Positions 1 to 5,377 of a stretch of DNA of 6,312 bases are shown in pieces (position 1 is the stretch's first letter; every line of letters begins with the position of its first letter). The DNA lies in the NCBI GenBank assembly GCA_029261615.1, contig JAJDAX010000262.1, positions 1-6,312 on the forward strand, written 5' to 3'. The translations under genes were made by a program, and so were the position numbers. The stretch comes from Nitrospinaceae bacterium (lineage in GTDB: Bacteria; Nitrospinota; Nitrospinia; Nitrospinales; Nitrospinaceae). Under the pieces are notes generated by a model that saw only the letters and a program-made list of their open reading frames with translations, was not told the origin of the DNA and ran no database searches.

Positions 1-147
1 CATTTCGAACTTATCTCCGGGCCGTATCTTAATCCCCGATATGTGGCATCTGCCGCCGTAAGCCTCGAACACGCGCAACTGGACGCGGGGCGGGACCTTG
101 GACTGGGGCGTCTTGCCTATCCATTCTGGGGTTGCGCGGGGGGTCAT
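1..147 (-). CDS. HNH endonuclease, N-terminal part (cut by window edge)
   Basis: Only the first 49 residues are present; the gene runs off the left edge. The protein starts MTPRATPEWIGKTPQSK and continues through VQLRVFEAYGGRCHISG to KIRPGDKFEM. This is the characteristic entry into a small HNH nuclease fold: a basic N-terminus, a helix ending in GGRC, then a strand before the first catalytic His, which would lie just beyond the edge. Proteins with this beginning are common in rhizobial phages and prophages and are thought to cut DNA; the role here is inferred. The ATG lies 2 nt after the stop of the upstream ATP-binding protein gene (TAA-CC-ATG), so the two are probably co-translated. A weak GAGG lies about 10 nt upstream. 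The catalytic residues cannot be seen, so activity cannot be judged. Confidence 0.75.
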   Translation of the reverse strand, partial: MTPRATPEWIGKTPQSKVPPRVQLRVFEAYGGRCHISGIKIRPGDKFEM

Positions 148-149
148 GG

Positions 150-1316
150 TTAAGCGGCCTCGAAGCTGCAAACACGCTCAACCATTCCGAGCAATTTTTC
201 AAAAAGCATTCCCTGAAGCTCACGGCTTTCGTCCTTGTATTGGTGCTTGTGGTGCAGCCATTCCTCATAAAGAGTGCTGGCGATAAATCTTGGTCCCATA
301 TCGAATGTTTGTTTCGATATTAGGATTTTGCCGTCCCTAACAGTTCCAAAAATATTTGCACCGAGGCCGGTTACAACCTGAAAACCCGAACGCTCCAGGT
401 CGCAATCCAAGCGCCGCAAAAGAGGCATCGCTTCAGAAAGATGCTTTTCTTCGTATGCGTCGAGATCAGCTTCAGGGAAAACGTTTTTCACATTTGCAAA
501 CCTCTCCCACGTCTTGATTGCAGACTGGTTGCAGTGCGCGTTAATCCTCAATCTCTCAACGACATTCATAAATTCTGGCGATGGCGTTCCGTATTGGTCC
601 AAATCTAGGCCAGATTCAAGCCAGCCTCTTTCGGCCAATAAGATTTGCTCTAGAACTCCCTCGTCTTGAATGAGCAAGACTGACATTGAAATGTATTGAT
701 TTAACGAAGAGGGTTTTTTAACGGTCCTGTCTTCCGTTAAATCTAAGCTGCTTTTTACGTTGTATGTGAACATGGCTGGTGCGTCGTGCGTATGCGCTCT
801 TACGCCACGATAAAAAGCGTGTCGGGTTGAACCTGCGTGAATGTCACATCCCGGCATTGGGAACATCGGATCAGACAGAATGAATATTTCACTTCGCTCT
901 CTGTGACATTTTTCAATTGCTTCGCCTTCAACAGCGAATGCAGTTCCCCATTCTCCGTCTGGGATTTTGTCGCCGATCACTCCGTCCTCATCCTGACAAT
1001 TGCAGTAAAGTTCGCGATACGCCTGCCATGGCTCCCACGTTCTGCCGAGCTTGGTTGTGAACCCCAATTTCTCGCCGTTCATGCAAACGACATCAAATAA
1101 CTCGCCTCGGATATCCTCGCTTTGAATGTCAAACGAAACGTGTTCGCCGTTGACGTGCAGAAATATCTTGTGGCCGGTGCGCAATAGCGTAGCGATGGCA
1201 AATTTTAATCCGGTCCCAAAGAAACCAATGGGGCTATCATTCGTCTTCACCGAAACACCCATTAAAGAAATGGCGCTGAGATTGATCGGTTCCTTATTGT
1301 GAAAATATACAGTCAT
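150..1316 (-). CDS. GHKL/Hsp90-like ATP-binding protein with peptidase-like C-terminus
   Basis: This is a 388-residue protein. Residues 30-42 (IGFFGTGLKFAIA) match the G2 box (GxxGxGL) of GHKL ATPases and resemble the IGQFGVGF loop of Hsp90, followed by a helix and a strand pair (GHKIFLHVNG). A TEDR motif sits at 194-197. The upstream N-box helix (ExxxN) and DxGxG motif are not evident, because only about 30 residues precede the G2 box; nucleotide binding is therefore inferred, and hydrolysis is doubtful. The C-terminus (about 330-380) has the pattern LYEEWLHHKH followed by DESRELQ. It resembles the HExxH-type helix of metallopeptidase-like tails, with the first His replaced by Glu. The start was chosen at MTVYF because AAGGAG lies 6 nt upstream; an in-frame ATG 57 nt earlier lacks such a site. 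Phage proteins of this type exist, but their role is unknown to me. It follows the recombination genes in the operon. Confidence 0.75.
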   Translation of the reverse strand: MTVYFHNKEPINLSAISLMGVSVKTNDSPIGFFGTGLKFAIATLLRTGHKIFLHVNGEHVSFDIQSEDIRGELFDVVCMNGEKLGFTTKLGRTWEPWQAYRELYCNCQDEDGVIGDKIPDGEWGTAFAVEGEAIEKCHRERSEIFILSDPMFPMPGCDIHAGSTRHAFYRGVRAHTHDAPAMFTYNVKSSLDLTEDRTVKKPSSLNQYISMSVLLIQDEGVLEQILLAERGWLESGLDLDQYGTPSPEFMNVVERLRINAHCNQSAIKTWERFANVKNVFPEADLDAYEEKHLSEAMPLLRRLDCDLERSGFQVVTGLGANIFGTVRDGKILISKQTFDMGPRFIASTLYEEWLHHKHQYKDESRELQGMLFEKLLGMVERVCSFEAA

Positions 1317-1317
1317 C

Positions 1318-1446
1318 TCATTCTCCTTTAGTCTGGCGGCGGGAGCAGGGTTGTCCTGCCTGTTCGCCAACACCGGCCTTGGAGGAGGTCAGTAACCCAA
1401 CCGATGCCGGAACCAAGTGCGCTTGGTCCGTCCCGCCATATCTCAC
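1318..1446 (-). CDS. Possible 42-residue GTG-start protein bridging two genes
   Basis: A GTG at 1446 overlaps the stop of the annealing protein gene as GTGA. The frame then stays open for 42 codons and stops 1 nt before the ATG of the ATP-binding protein gene, filling the only sizeable gap in the operon exactly. The product begins MRYGGTDQAHLVPASVG and ends in CSRRQTKGE, with a short hydrophobic stretch (LVPASVGLL) but no recognised domain. The ribosome site is weak (an AGG 4 nt before GTG), so expression would rely on coupling to the preceding gene. The perfect fit at both ends supports a gene. Against it are its short length, the GTG start, the SD of the next gene being embedded in its final codons, and a stable hairpin in the middle. 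It may instead be an untranslated spacer. Confidence 0.4.
   Translation of the reverse strand: MRYGGTDQAHLVPASVGLLTSSKAGVGEQAGQPCSRRQTKGE
1323..1328 (-). promoter_or_regulatory. Shine-Dalgarno site deciding the ATP-binding protein start
   Basis: The mRNA reads AAGGAG, 6 nt before the ATG at 1316. It is the best site near this gene and supports starting at MTVYF, not at the in-frame ATG at 1373. It lies inside the last codons of the possible 42-residue gene upstream. Confidence 0.7.
1409..1429. other. Inverted repeat between annealing and ATPase genes
   Basis: GG(A)ACCAAG and CTTGGTCC form arms around a TGCG loop, with one bulged base. In the leftward mRNA it would form a hairpin shortly after the annealing protein stop. 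No U-run follows, so it is unlikely to be an intrinsic terminator. A role in mRNA stability or in coupling is possible. Confidence 0.4.
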
Positions 1447-2288
1447 GATGCCTGTTCCATTTCCTCGAACCGGGCGGATTGATTTTTAAAAACCTTTTGG
1501 ATTGCCGCCTGTTCGCCATCGCTCATCGTGTCGATATCGGCGGATAACTCAGCCAGTGTTTCGTCCAGCGCTTCCTGATAATTGCATGTCATGAAACGAT
1601 CCATGATTTCGTCGGGACGAAGTGTCTCAACGATTTCCGCTTCCACAATTTCTGCGCCGGGGACTTCTGTTTCCGGCGTTTCAACGAATTCGGGAGCAGG
1701 TGGTGGCGAAGGCGGGGAATCTTCGACTGGGGTGACGTCGATATAATCGTCTATTTCCTCACGGATGCGCAGCCCTTTGAGAATATCAGGGTAGACGTCG
1801 CGAAGCGTGAATGACCTACTGCGCATTTGCCGCATTCGTGGGCGGTAGTGCTTCCAGGGACCCTTCTTGTCCAGTAGACCGGCCAATTGTGCGTCCGCGT
1901 CAGAAAAGCTGCGAACCACAATATTCGGTTCGCTGATGCGCTTCGTTTCACAGAATGCAGTAGGGACGCTGTCAATGATTTCATCCCATTCCTTAATGTA
2001 TTCGCATTGTCCGGACGCCTTGACCAATGCGAGCGCACCGTCCCCGTAAATCGTGGGTTGCCCCTTAATGACGGCGATAGATTGGAGTGCCGTCATTGGA
2101 GTAAAACCGACTTCGAGACCGTGCATGATCGCCACCATGCATTTTTCGGCGCTGTTCAATGTCTCAGGTGCCATGCCGGCAGCATTGACAGCCGTTGCGA
2201 TGCGCCACGCTTCATCGAAATTTTGCGGGACAATCGCTTTGATCGAGCCACCAGATTTGATTTTTGGGAGGGTTACTTGCTGGTTCAT
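1443..2288 (-). CDS. recT-like: RecT-like single-strand annealing recombinase
   Basis: This 281-residue protein resembles the RecT-like annealing proteins of alphaproteobacterial phages. Proteins of the RecT family anneal complementary single strands during phage recombination and replication. The conserved core spans about residues 15-180: KAIVPQNFDEAWRIA, then GMAPETLNSAEKCMVAIMHG, LEVGFTPMTALQSIAVIKG, PTIYGDGALALVKASG, the FSDADAQLAGLLDKKGPW segment (128-145), and RMRQMRSRSFTLRDVYPDIL (151-170). A Pro/Glu-rich linker follows (about 186-225, with the repeat AEIVEAEIVET). Then comes a small acidic helical tail (226-281), in the position where annealing proteins often contact SSB or partners. 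The start codon overlaps the stop of the coiled-coil partner gene as ATGA, with a purine-rich GAGGTGG site upstream. The core looks intact. No exonuclease partner lies nearby. Naming rests on motif recall, not on a search. Confidence 0.82.
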   Translation of the reverse strand: MNQQVTLPKIKSGGSIKAIVPQNFDEAWRIATAVNAAGMAPETLNSAEKCMVAIMHGLEVGFTPMTALQSIAVIKGQPTIYGDGALALVKASGQCEYIKEWDEIIDSVPTAFCETKRISEPNIVVRSFSDADAQLAGLLDKKGPWKHYRPRMRQMRSRSFTLRDVYPDILKGLRIREEIDDYIDVTPVEDSPPSPPPAPEFVETPETEVPGAEIVEAEIVETLRPDEIMDRFMTCNYQEALDETLAELSADIDTMSDGEQAAIQKVFKNQSARFEEMEQAS

Positions 2289-3226
2289 ACCACCACCTCA
2301 TCTTTCACAATTTCAACACCAGCCAAGGGGGCACCCGCTTTCGCGGCCCTGTTGGCGAGCTTCTGGACTAATTCCCGCATTTCAGCGTGGTCTTTGAGCG
2401 CCATGAGGGCCTTGTCAAAATCAACGATCTTGGCGCTGGTGACGGTACGCATGGACGCCTTCTTGCCGTAGGACCCGCCAAATGTCGCGGGTTTATCCGG
2501 TTCCGGATCTGGTGTTGTTTCAGCGGCGGCTTTCGCAGCGGCCTTGGCGGGATTCTCGCCCTGCTTTTCTGCTTCCTTGGCGGCGGCCTCGATCTCAGCA
2601 ATGCGCTTTTGTTCGGCCTCTTGTTGCCGGGCATCTTCCTCGGCCTTCAGCTTGCGGGCGTAGGCCGTGAGCATGTCCCGGATACCGTCAGCAGCGTCTT
2701 TGGCATCATTGACCAGCGGCGCCCATTTGGCTTGCACAGCGTTACCTGCATCAAGGTGAGGCTGCTTTTCCACCTTCCTCAAGCCATCGGCCTTCTTGGA
2801 AAGCGTATTCAGCCGGTCGCGCAGGTTTTGCGCCTGATCCGCGGACTTTTGATCGCTGATTTCCTTGATCGCATCGGCGAGGCTTTTGGCGTTCTGGATT
2901 TCCTCCTCAAGAACGTCTCGATCATCAGACGGCGGGTTATTGCTTAAACCTGGTACGGCGTCCGGCCACTCGCCACCGGCCTCTACCGCCCGGTAATCAG
3001 CTTCGCTGACTGGATTCTTGCAGCACCACGTCCAGCAATTGGCGGGTTTTTGCTTGATTTCACCATCTGCATCGCGCCAGATCGCGGCCAGTTCATAGCC
3101 GCCTTCTTTTTTCTTGGATCGATAGAATCCCGGTTGCGGGTCTGACTCATGGATTGGTTCAATGTCACCGGCCAGCGCGGCCTGCCACCAATCATAATCA
3201 GTCGTAACTTTGGTTTGCTCGTTCAT
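2285..3226 (-). CDS. Modular coiled-coil protein, annealing-protein partner
   Basis: This 313-residue protein is encoded directly upstream of the RecT-like gene, with an ATGA overlap. Residues about 30-95 (GFYRSKKKEGGYELAAIWRD, then PANCWTWCCKNPVS, YRAVEAGGEWPD) form a small domain rich in aromatic residues. It resembles a module seen in stand-alone phage proteins, with a Cys-rich WTWCC centre. Residues about 105-235 form a long charged helical or coiled-coil region that ends in an Ala/Lys-rich stretch (NPAKAAAKAAAETT). The C-terminal part (247-313) has the pattern FGGSYGKKASMRTV, then DFDKALMALKDH, and LANRAAKAGAPLAGVEIV. This tail is familiar from proteins encoded next to RecT-like genes in rhizobial phages and is likely the conserved functional domain. 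A role as a recombination accessory protein is inferred from position. An AAGGA site lies 9 nt before the start. Confidence 0.72.
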   Translation of the reverse strand: MNEQTKVTTDYDWWQAALAGDIEPIHESDPQPGFYRSKKKEGGYELAAIWRDADGEIKQKPANCWTWCCKNPVSEADYRAVEAGGEWPDAVPGLSNNPPSDDRDVLEEEIQNAKSLADAIKEISDQKSADQAQNLRDRLNTLSKKADGLRKVEKQPHLDAGNAVQAKWAPLVNDAKDAADGIRDMLTAYARKLKAEEDARQQEAEQKRIAEIEAAAKEAEKQGENPAKAAAKAAAETTPDPEPDKPATFGGSYGKKASMRTVTSAKIVDFDKALMALKDHAEMRELVQKLANRAAKAGAPLAGVEIVKDEVVV

Positions 3227-3507
3227 TCCGCTGCATCCTTTATGTTTGGAAGTGAATGGATCCCGCTACAGCCCAATTCGTGCAAAGCCGCATCGATCTG
3301 AATCGCCAGGCGGCGGAGGTTCGCCGCGTCTCGATTGATTTCAAGCTCAACAATGGCCTTGCTGGCGGTCAGCCGGAGGAACTCGTTTTCGTTGTCCTGG
3401 GCGCGATTACGGGCTTCCTGCATGGCTGCAAAGGGTGAATCCATCTCGGCTGCATGAGCCGCATCGCCAAGGGCGACAAAGGCGTCTCTGATTGCCTCTA
3501 CACTCAT
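3223..3507 (-). CDS. Small helical protein of unknown function
   Basis: This 94-residue protein was not recognised. It is almost entirely predicted helix: MSVEAIRDAFVALGDAAHAA, then a charged segment (NRAQDNENEFLRL) and an amphipathic helix with DAANLRRLAIQIDAAL (about 56-71). It ends in a short non-helical tail (GIHSLPNIKDAAE). The composition suggests a soluble oligomer or a helical partner protein. The start overlaps the preceding gene as ATGA with a GGGGGA-type site just upstream, and the end overlaps the coiled-coil protein gene as ATGA. Its position directly before the recombination pair could mean a related job, but nothing in the sequence proves that. Confidence 0.7.
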   Translation of the reverse strand: MSVEAIRDAFVALGDAAHAAEMDSPFAAMQEARNRAQDNENEFLRLTASKAIVELEINRDAANLRRLAIQIDAALHELGCSGIHSLPNIKDAAE

Positions 3508-3893
3508 TCCCCCGTCCCCTTTGCTGCTTTGAGGGCGGAACGGGCGGTCTTCATTTCGGGTTCGTCTTCAACTTCCCAAGTTCCGCAATCGCCACAACTT
3601 ACCAATTCTGCGTGGCTTTCTGCGAGTTGGTTCAGCGCATCCACCAAAGTGTCATGGCTATCAAGGATTGTTCGAATGTTGTCAGGGTCGCAGCGGGCTA
3701 TGTGAGCGGCGTCCGGAGGGCTTCCTGCCGCAATCCATGTGCCGTCACTCAGATAACCCGCAACAAGCAATCGGGTGTAGCTGCTAACGCCTATTAGATT
3801 GGAGTCATTGTCCCATTGCCAATCCCCGTGCGTAACCCCTTCCAGCCCTTCCCGCATTTCCTGAATTAGCTCATTCACTGGTTTGTCGGTCAT
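3504..3893 (-). CDS. Small phage accessory protein with PDAAHIARCDP motif
   Basis: This protein has 129 residues. The N-terminal half has THGDWQWDNDSN (21-32) and a strand pair ending SYTRLLVAGYLSDG. Residues 59-77 read PPDAAHIARCDPDNIRTIL, followed by a helix (DTLVDALNQLAESHAEL). This layout (a GxW motif, then DAxHIAxxDPxxIRxLL, then a helix) recurs in small variable phage early proteins, including those annotated as Ead/Ea22-like. Family membership here is only a resemblance. A CGDC pair (100-103) suggests a redox or metal-binding turn, although only two Cys of a possible ligand set are seen. The tail is Lys/Ala-rich. ATGA overlaps join it to the genes on both sides. Function is unknown; host-takeover or accessory roles are typical for such genes. 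Confidence 0.72.
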   Translation of the reverse strand: MTDKPVNELIQEMREGLEGVTHGDWQWDNDSNLIGVSSYTRLLVAGYLSDGTWIAAGSPPDAAHIARCDPDNIRTILDSHDTLVDALNQLAESHAELVSCGDCGTWEVEDEPEMKTARSALKAAKGTGE

Positions 3894-4087
3894 GATTGGC
3901 CCTCTATCTTGGCGCGCTCTGCGAGCACGGCGTCGGCGGGGTCATTCTTCCCTCGAAAGAAATCGAGCAAACCTTCTGAAACGCAGCTTTCCAATATCTC
4001 TTGTTGGGTTTTTGAGGTTTCGGAAGCAGCGAAAGCGAGCCGTATTTCGGTTTGGTCATCTAGGTAAATTCGAGCAATTACACTCAT
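3890..4087 (-). CDS. 65-residue protein of unknown function
   Basis: This small acidic protein was not recognised. It begins with a likely beta hairpin (MSVIARIYLDDQTEIRLAFA, residues 1-20) and continues as helix (KTQQEILESCVSEGLLDFF, then PADAVLAERAKIEGQS). No metal-binding or catalytic motif is visible. The strand-strand-helix order resembles many small phage regulators and inhibitors, but this is too general to name a family. The start overlaps the stop of the 61-residue gene as ATGA, preceded by a purine-rich stretch (GAGGGTGAAGGCGA). The end overlaps the 129-residue gene in the same way. These junctions are the main reason to trust it as a gene. Confidence 0.65.
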   Translation of the reverse strand: MSVIARIYLDDQTEIRLAFAASETSKTQQEILESCVSEGLLDFFRGKNDPADAVLAERAKIEGQS

Positions 4088-4269
4088 TCGCCTTCACCCT
4101 CTATCTTGGTAACTGTGTAGCCGAGGGTGGTGGCGAGTGCTTTGAAATTACCAATCGCTAAAAGGGAAAAATATTCACATTTTGACGGCGCCCAATACGC
4201 TGCATGAAGCGCGTCGCTGATATCTCTAGCGTGAATTCTGCCATAGTTAAGTTGGTCTTCTGTAAGCAT
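4084..4269 (-). CDS. 61-residue protein of unknown function
   Basis: This soluble protein starts MLTEDQLNYGRIHARDISDA and contains AAYWAPSKCEYFSLLAIGNF. It ends in a likely strand and acidic tail (YTVTKIEGEGE). It was not recognised. The ATG at 4269 is preferred because GGGAG lies 7 nt upstream and because it overlaps the stop of the 30-residue membrane peptide gene as TGATG. The frame can be extended to a GTG at 4341, giving 85 residues, but that start has no ribosome site and would run out of frame through the membrane peptide gene. The product is mostly helical with a beta-like end. The gene ends in an ATGA overlap with the next gene. Confidence 0.62.
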   Translation of the reverse strand: MLTEDQLNYGRIHARDISDALHAAYWAPSKCEYFSLLAIGNFKALATTLGYTVTKIEGEGE

Positions 4270-4361
4270 CACATCACTCCCAGCGTGCTCGCCAGAGCCA
4301 ATGCCCCACTTGCAAAAATGATAAGGCTCGCCATTGCGCACAGGTCTTGGAGAATTTTCAT
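4269..4361 (-). CDS. 30-residue single-pass membrane peptide
   Basis: The gene is very short. An ATG at 4361 overlaps the stop of the HNH endonuclease gene as ATGA, and the TGA stop overlaps the next start as TGATG. The product starts MKILQDLCAMASLIIFASG and ends LALASTLGVM. A short charged N-terminus (K2, D6) precedes about 20 uncharged residues (9-30), enough for one membrane segment. ALALAS could also be read as a signal peptidase site, but almost nothing would remain after cleavage. A G-rich stretch (GGGGGTGG) lies 7 nt upstream of the start. Fitting exactly into a chain of overlaps on both sides, with a coherent hydrophobic product, argues for a real gene. Function is unknown; small phage membrane peptides can act on host envelope proteins or serve in exclusion. 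Confidence 0.6.
   Translation of the reverse strand: MKILQDLCAMASLIIFASGALALASTLGVM
4277..4281 (-). promoter_or_regulatory. Shine-Dalgarno site deciding the 61-residue gene start
   Basis: The mRNA reads GGGAG, 7 nt before the ATG at 4269. The site lies in the last codons of the 30-residue membrane peptide gene. It favours the short start over the GTG at 4341. Confidence 0.6.
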
Positions 4362-4957
4362 GTGAGCCACCCCCAGCACCTTCTACTTTGAACGTCCCTA
4401 ATCGCCGTTAAGCTAACTCCGAAATCCAGCGCAATCTTCGTGCGATTGTCGCCCGTCGCGATACGGCGGCGAATTATAGGGATATCAATTTCTGAGAGCT
4501 TTGAGTTGCCACGTTGGTTTCCTCGATTTGAGGTGCCGTGTGCAACTTTGTCAGACATATTTTCCGCGTGGGTGGCCCATCTAAGGTGCTTTGGATTGAC
4601 GCATCCTTTATTGCCCTGTCCACAGGAATGGGCCACTTCGTGCTTAACAGTCGGCGGCGGGCCATAAACTTCCAAACATACCAATCTATGCGCAGTTGTT
4701 GTTTTTCCGTTTATACCAATGGATCCATAACCTTGCCCATCACCCCCATACGGCCAAATCAAACACTCGCCGCCTGTGAATTTGATGGCTGTTTCTAAGA
4801 ATCTTGGGCAACTTCCGCGGGTCGCATTACCCCCCAATGGGGTGCCGTGGCGCATAAATCGCCTATAGTGTGAGCAACAAAATCCCCTACAGCCGCTGGC
4901 CGATGAATGAGCATTGCGGGAACAGTCAGGGACTGAACATCGCTTGAACAGGGTCAT
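4358..4957 (-). CDS. HNH homing-type endonuclease with C-terminal HTH
   Basis: This 199-residue protein has three parts. At the N-terminus is a Cys/His cluster (C7, C11, C23, C27/C28, H30, with HYRRFMRHGTPLGG after it), a probable zinc-binding element. In the centre is the HNH nuclease core: AHRLVCLEVYGPP leads in, then H106 and H110, CVNPKHLRWAT (C119, N121, H124) and AENMSD, the usual HNH_3 layout. At the C-terminus (153-197) is a helix-turn-helix (KLSEIDIPIIRRRIATG, then IALDFGVSLTAIRDV and W195) of the kind that targets phage homing endonucleases to DNA. The start was chosen at MTLFKRCSV because its ATG overlaps the preceding stop as ATGA. Upstream in-frame sequence is antisense to nothing useful and reads as low-complexity. 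All core residues appear present, so it is probably an active free-standing homing endonuclease cutting double-stranded DNA. Confidence 0.85.
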   Translation of the reverse strand: MTLFKRCSVPDCSRNAHSSASGCRGFCCSHYRRFMRHGTPLGGNATRGSCPRFLETAIKFTGGECLIWPYGGDGQGYGSIGINGKTTTAHRLVCLEVYGPPPTVKHEVAHSCGQGNKGCVNPKHLRWATHAENMSDKVAHGTSNRGNQRGNSKLSEIDIPIIRRRIATGDNRTKIALDFGVSLTAIRDVQSRRCWGWLT

Positions 4958-5373
4958 GCGCGCCTCCGAATGCCTTGCTGGCGGTGATTGAGTGTGTTGT
5001 GGTGGTCGTAGTCGGACTCTTCGCTCCATGTAGGATCGTTGACGTACCTGTCCCAAGCATCAGACTCGGCGATCAGTTTGTGGGGGACCGGGTTGCATGG
5101 CGTCCACGTCTGGCGGTGGTTCGCGCCGTGATATTCCACAAAGGCTTGGCAAAAACCCTTGGTGATATCTTCGATCGCAACCGGTGAGCCATTCTCGAAA
5201 TCCAGACGCCAAACCGCCACGCAATCCTCATGATCAAAGATTTCCTCAAACGCTTCTTCAAGCGTCATGGGCTGGATATCGTAATCACACCACAAGGACA
5301 TGCAGTTGGATTCCCGCGAAAAGCCGGGGAACAGGTCGGTGCTGAAATCGTTCTTGTTGGCTGGTGCGGTCAT
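4954..5373 (-). CDS. Acidic 139-residue protein of unknown function
   Basis: This protein was not recognised. It starts MTAPANKNDFSTDLFPGFSR and contains a charged helix (PMTLEEAFEEIFDHEDCVAV). A strand pair follows (WRLDFENGSPVAIEDI), then a helix-like CQAFVEYHG, with an Asp/Glu/Trp-rich C-terminal half and a basic end (HRQQGIRRRA). The fold may be a small alpha/beta domain. The ATG at 5373 overlaps the stop of the repeat protein gene as ATGA, with AGGAAAG upstream. The frame is open for 333 nt further upstream only because the 12-bp repeat array reads through on every frame, so that extension is rejected. Its first residues (MTAPA) and the DNA around its start duplicate those of the preceding gene. 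The gene ends in an ATGA overlap with the HNH endonuclease. Confidence 0.72.
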   Translation of the reverse strand: MTAPANKNDFSTDLFPGFSRESNCMSLWCDYDIQPMTLEEAFEEIFDHEDCVAVWRLDFENGSPVAIEDITKGFCQAFVEYHGANHRQTWTPCNPVPHKLIAESDAWDRYVNDPTWSEESDYDHHNTLNHRQQGIRRRA

Positions 5374-5377
5374 GCTT
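5363..5377. repeat. 15-bp start-region repeat, copy 1
   Basis: The segment ggtgcggtcatgctt covers the start codon of the acidic 139-residue gene. It is identical to the segment at the start of the first operon gene (6034-6048). Confidence 0.8.

Noticed and set aside
29..268. 79-residue minus-strand ORF across the HNH and ATPase junction
   Set aside because: It is out of frame with both real genes, and its product is Arg/Pro-rich without motifs.
1887..2471. 194-residue plus-strand ORF
   Set aside because: It is antisense to the RecT-like gene and part of the partner gene, whose proteins have recognisable motifs.
2387..2947. 186-residue hydrophobic plus-strand ORF
   Set aside because: It is antisense to the Ala/Lys/Glu-rich coiled-coil gene; antisense of such codons naturally gives Leu/Phe/Gly-rich frames.
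4270..4341. GTG-start extension of the 61-residue protein to 85 residues
   Set aside because: There is no ribosome site, and it overlaps out of frame with the membrane peptide gene; GGGAG supports the ATG at 4269.
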